Of a stretch of 64,000 nt of DNA, positions 62,070-64,000 are shown in pieces. Position 1 is the first letter of the stretch, and each line of letters starts with the position of its first letter. The position numbers and the translations under genes were made by a program. The DNA is from Roseobacter sp. MH60115 (lineage in GTDB: Bacteria; Pseudomonadota; Alphaproteobacteria; Rhodobacterales; Rhodobacteraceae). The stretch covers positions 992,001-1,056,000 of the forward strand of contig NZ_JADOBQ010000001.1 in assembly GCF_015644665.1 (NCBI RefSeq). The letters run 5' to 3'. The notes below the pieces were generated by a model. The model was given only the letters and a program-made list of their open reading frames with translations. It made no database searches and was not told where the DNA came from.

Positions 62070-62959
62070 TGGATCGCGTTGCCCTTTCAGAAACGCTCGA
62101 CTTCAGCCGCATTGTCTATGGCATGTGGCGGCTTGCCGATGATGACGACACCTCGCCTGCGCATGTGCGGGCCAAGATCGACGCCTGCCTTGCGCAGGGG
62201 ATCACCACGATGGATCAGGCCGATATCTACGGCGGCTACGCGGCCGAAGAGGTACTGGGCGCGGCCCTCAAGGAAAGCCCCGGTCTGCGCGATGAGCTGG
62301 AGATCGTGACGAAATGCGACATTGTCGCGCCTATCGGCAAGTATGCGGACCGCCGGGTCAAGTACTACGATACATCGGTGGCCCATATTCAAGCGAGTGT
62401 CGAGGCCTCGCTGACCTACATGGGGATCGAGCAGATCGACCTGCTGCTGATCCACCGCCCTGACCCAATGATGGATGCCGCTGAAACCGGCGGCGCGCTG
62501 GATGCGCTGATCCAGAGCGGCAAGATCAAAGCAGCGGGGGTGTCGAATTTCCGCCCGTGGGATTGGGACTTGTTGCAATCGGCGATGACCAACCCGCTGG
62601 TCACCAATCAGATCGAGATCAGCCTCGCCGCTCGCGATTGCTTTACCAACGGCGATCTGGCGCACCTGCAGCAGCATCACATCAGCCCGATGGCCTGGTC
62701 GCCGCTGGGCGGCGGCAGCCTGATGACCGACGACAGTGCCGTCGCGCAACAGATGGATGCCCTCGCGCAGGCGCAGGGCTTGGACCGTGCCGCTGTCGCC
62801 GTGGCCTGGTTGCTGGCCCATCCGGCGGGCATCCTGCCGGTCATGGGCACCAACACCCTGTCGCGCATCGCCACATTCAGCGATGCGCTCAACGTCGAGA
62901 TGGACCGCCAGACGTGGTTCGAACTTTACGAGGCCGCAAACGGTCAGGAGGTGCCATGA
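62069..62959 (+). CDS. smoB: Aldo-keto reductase, predicted 6-oxo-glucose reductase
   Basis: This 296-residue protein is a YdhF-like aldo-keto reductase: TMDQADIYGGYAAEEVLGAALK near residue 47 with the catalytic tyrosine in DIYGGY, LEIVTKCDIV with the lysine, LLLIHRPDPMMDA, AAGVSNFRPWDWDLL and SPMAWSPLGGGSL. In sulfo-SMO, SmoB reduces the 6-oxo sugar to glucose with NADPH. The ATG overlaps the monooxygenase stop, and its own stop overlaps the flavin reductase ATG, so the three are coupled. Confidence 0.8.
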   Translation: MDRVALSETLDFSRIVYGMWRLADDDDTSPAHVRAKIDACLAQGITTMDQADIYGGYAAEEVLGAALKESPGLRDELEIVTKCDIVAPIGKYADRRVKYYDTSVAHIQASVEASLTYMGIEQIDLLLIHRPDPMMDAAETGGALDALIQSGKIKAAGVSNFRPWDWDLLQSAMTNPLVTNQIEISLAARDCFTNGDLAHLQQHHISPMAWSPLGGGSLMTDDSAVAQQMDALAQAQGLDRAAVAVAWLLAHPAGILPVMGTNTLSRIATFSDALNVEMDRQTWFELYEAANGQEVP

Positions 62960-63483
62960 TGGCGGATGGAACACGGACACTGGCCCGGTTGAACAGCTTC
63001 ATGCCGGGCCCGGATACGCAGAGACAGTTTCGCACAGCGCTCGGCCAGTTCGGCACCGGAGTCACAGTGGTGACGGCGCAGACGCCGACCGGTCCCATCG
63101 GGATGACTGCGAATTCATTCTCCAGCGTCTCGATGGAGCCGCCCCTGGTGTTGTGGTGCCCGGCGAAATCCTCCAGCCGCTATCCGCATTTCATCGCCGC
63201 CAAGCACTTTGCGATCCACGTCATGGGGATCGAGCACGAAGAGATCACCATGGGCTTTGCCAAATCCGGACAGGCCTTTGACGGGCTCGATGTGACACTC
63301 AATGCCGAGGGTGTGCCGCTGCTGGGCGATTGTCTCGCCCGCTTCGAATGCACCACTCACCAGATCCACGACGCAGGCGACCATTCGATCGTTCTGGGCC
63401 GCGTGCGCTCAGCTGCGTTCCGGGAGGGGGACGCGCTGATTTTTTGCCAAGGCCGCTTCAGACGGTTTGACAATCAGGCCTAA
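62956..63483 (+). CDS. smoA: Flavin reductase, predicted partner of the monooxygenase
   Basis: This 175-residue protein belongs to the flavin reductase-like family: FRTALGQFGTGVTVVTAQTPTGPIGMTANSFSSVSMEPPLVLWCPAKSSSRYPHF near residues 25-80 with the FMN-binding GMTANSF motif, then CLARFECTTHQIHDAGDHSIVLGRV near residue 130. It would supply reduced flavin to the LLM monooxygenase. The ATG overlaps the aldo-keto reductase stop, behind GGAGG. Hairpins in the following 80 bases separate it from the transporter gene. Confidence 0.85.
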   Translation: MMADGTRTLARLNSFMPGPDTQRQFRTALGQFGTGVTVVTAQTPTGPIGMTANSFSSVSMEPPLVLWCPAKSSSRYPHFIAAKHFAIHVMGIEHEEITMGFAKSGQAFDGLDVTLNAEGVPLLGDCLARFECTTHQIHDAGDHSIVLGRVRSAAFREGDALIFCQGRFRRFDNQA

Positions 63484-63500
63484 AAGGCCAACCAATGGAG

Positions 63501-63542
63501 CGTGCGGGGAAAACCCGCACGTCGTGACCCGGAATACCCGGG
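63501..63542. promoter_or_regulatory. Two intercistronic hairpins between flavin reductase and TRAP permease
   Basis: CGTGCGGG (63501-63508) pairs perfectly with CCCGCACG (63514-63521) around a 5-base loop. A second stem CCCGG/CCGGG spans 63528-63542. Neither is followed by a T-run, so they probably stabilise or separate mRNA segments instead of ending transcription. Confidence 0.4.
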
Positions 63543-63563
63543 CACAAGGGAGGAGGCTCCGGA

Positions 63564-64000
63564 ATGGGAGCATTGCTGGCGGTGATGACACCGCTCAGGC
63601 TGGTCAATGAGGCCGTGCTCAAACTGGGCAGGGGCCTCGGCGTGGTGGCTGTGGCGCTTATGGTCACGGCGATCCTCATTCAGGTGTTCTACCGCTATGT
63701 GCTGAACAATGCGCTGCCTTGGCCCGATGAGGCGGCGCGGTTTTGCATGCTGTGGATGACCGGACTGATGGCGCCCACCGCCTTCCGGCGCGGCGGATTC
63801 GTGGCCATCGACACGGTCGTGCGGTTGCTACCAGAGCGTTTGGGCGCCCTGATTTCGCTGATCTTGCTGTTCCTCAGCCTTGGTGTCTTGATCGTCGCGG
63901 TGCAGATTGGCTGGTCGGAAGTCACCGGATTTGCTGGAAAATTCGCAACCGCCGCCCTGTACTTGCCCACAGACCTGAGCTTTGAGAGCTGGTTCCGCGT
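63564..64000 (+). CDS. TRAP transporter small permease (DctQ type), N-terminal part
   Basis: The open frame runs from an ATG behind GGGAGGAGG to the window edge (about 145 residues). It has a DctQ pattern: a first helix with VALMVTAILIQVFYRYVLNNALPWPDEAARFCMLWMTGLMAPTAFRRGGFVAIDTVV, where the NALPWPDE motif and the FRRG loop are characteristic, and further helices after it. TRAP systems import organic acids and sugar-like anions with a substrate-binding protein and sodium gradient. In this position it probably brings in the sulfonated sugar substrate; the binding protein would lie beyond the edge. Confidence 0.85.
   Translation, partial: MGALLAVMTPLRLVNEAVLKLGRGLGVVAVALMVTAILIQVFYRYVLNNALPWPDEAARFCMLWMTGLMAPTAFRRGGFVAIDTVVRLLPERLGALISLILLFLSLGVLIVAVQIGWSEVTGFAGKFATAALYLPTDLSFESWFR

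Noticed and set aside
1-64000. CRISPR array
   Set aside because: No regularly spaced direct repeats were seen on reading through the intergenic regions.

Overview
This window looks like a chromosome segment of a marine Roseobacter-group alphaproteobacterium (Rhodobacteraceae). The grounds are: a dmdA-acuI pair for dimethylsulfoniopropionate (DMSP) use; the trgA-trgB-cysK tellurite-resistance order known from Rhodobacter; a circularly permuted two-piece tmRNA of the alphaproteobacterial type with tag ANDNRAPVAMAA; a VPLPA-type C-terminal sorting signal; the alpha-type SspB; and high GC. Gene density is high, and many neighbours share 4-base stop/start overlaps.

Region 1 (1-8 kb) is mostly housekeeping and stress genes. 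It holds the end of a class I aldolase gene, a coupled RHH/DUF4169/fumC unit, sspB, a chromate module (chrA plus a rhodanese-ChrB-like gene), the permuted ssrA gene, and a small zinc-metalloprotease gene. Region 2 (8-16 kb) is the DMSP block: a divergent FadR-type regulator, a DUF2182-DUF1326-DinB trio joined directly to dmdA, then acuI, an exported VPLPA protein and a BCCT osmolyte transporter. Region 3 (16-26 kb) holds a class V aminotransferase-like protein, photolyase, cyclopropane fatty acid synthase, trgA, trgB, cysK, a large MscS channel, an alanyl-tRNA editing protein and tRNA-Ser(GGA).

Region 4 (26-49.8 kb) is mixed metabolism. It includes a VOC/Tat subunit/GMC dehydrogenase operon, a SARP-like domain fused to an alpha/beta hydrolase opposite a homocysteine methyltransferase, a fumarylacetoacetase-family pseudogene with an internal deletion, and an acyl-CoA synthetase. 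It also has an ABC transporter-lipocalin operon, an isoquinoline-oxidoreductase-like large subunit without its small subunit, an acyl-CoA dehydrogenase and an isolated cheB-cheD pair.

Region 5 (49.8-57.9 kb) looks like an acquired island ending at tRNA-Thr(TGT). It has a decayed DNA cytosine methyltransferase, a four-gene surface-glycan cluster, a GlxA-type regulator opposite an MFS transporter, and an integrase remnant beside the tRNA. Region 6 (58-64 kb) begins with an unrecognised gene and continues with what I read as a sulfoquinovose monooxygenase (sulfo-SMO) locus: LLM monooxygenase, aldo-keto reductase, flavin reductase and a TRAP permease that runs off the end. A GntR/UTRA regulator and a Gfo/Idh/MocA protein that may be an NAD-dependent sulfoquinovosidase lie divergently beside it.

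The genes point to a coastal or phytoplankton-associated heterotroph living on algal organosulfur compounds (DMSP, probably plant or algal sulfolipid sugar) with metal and metalloid resistance. All assignments come from reading the sequence; no database search was run.
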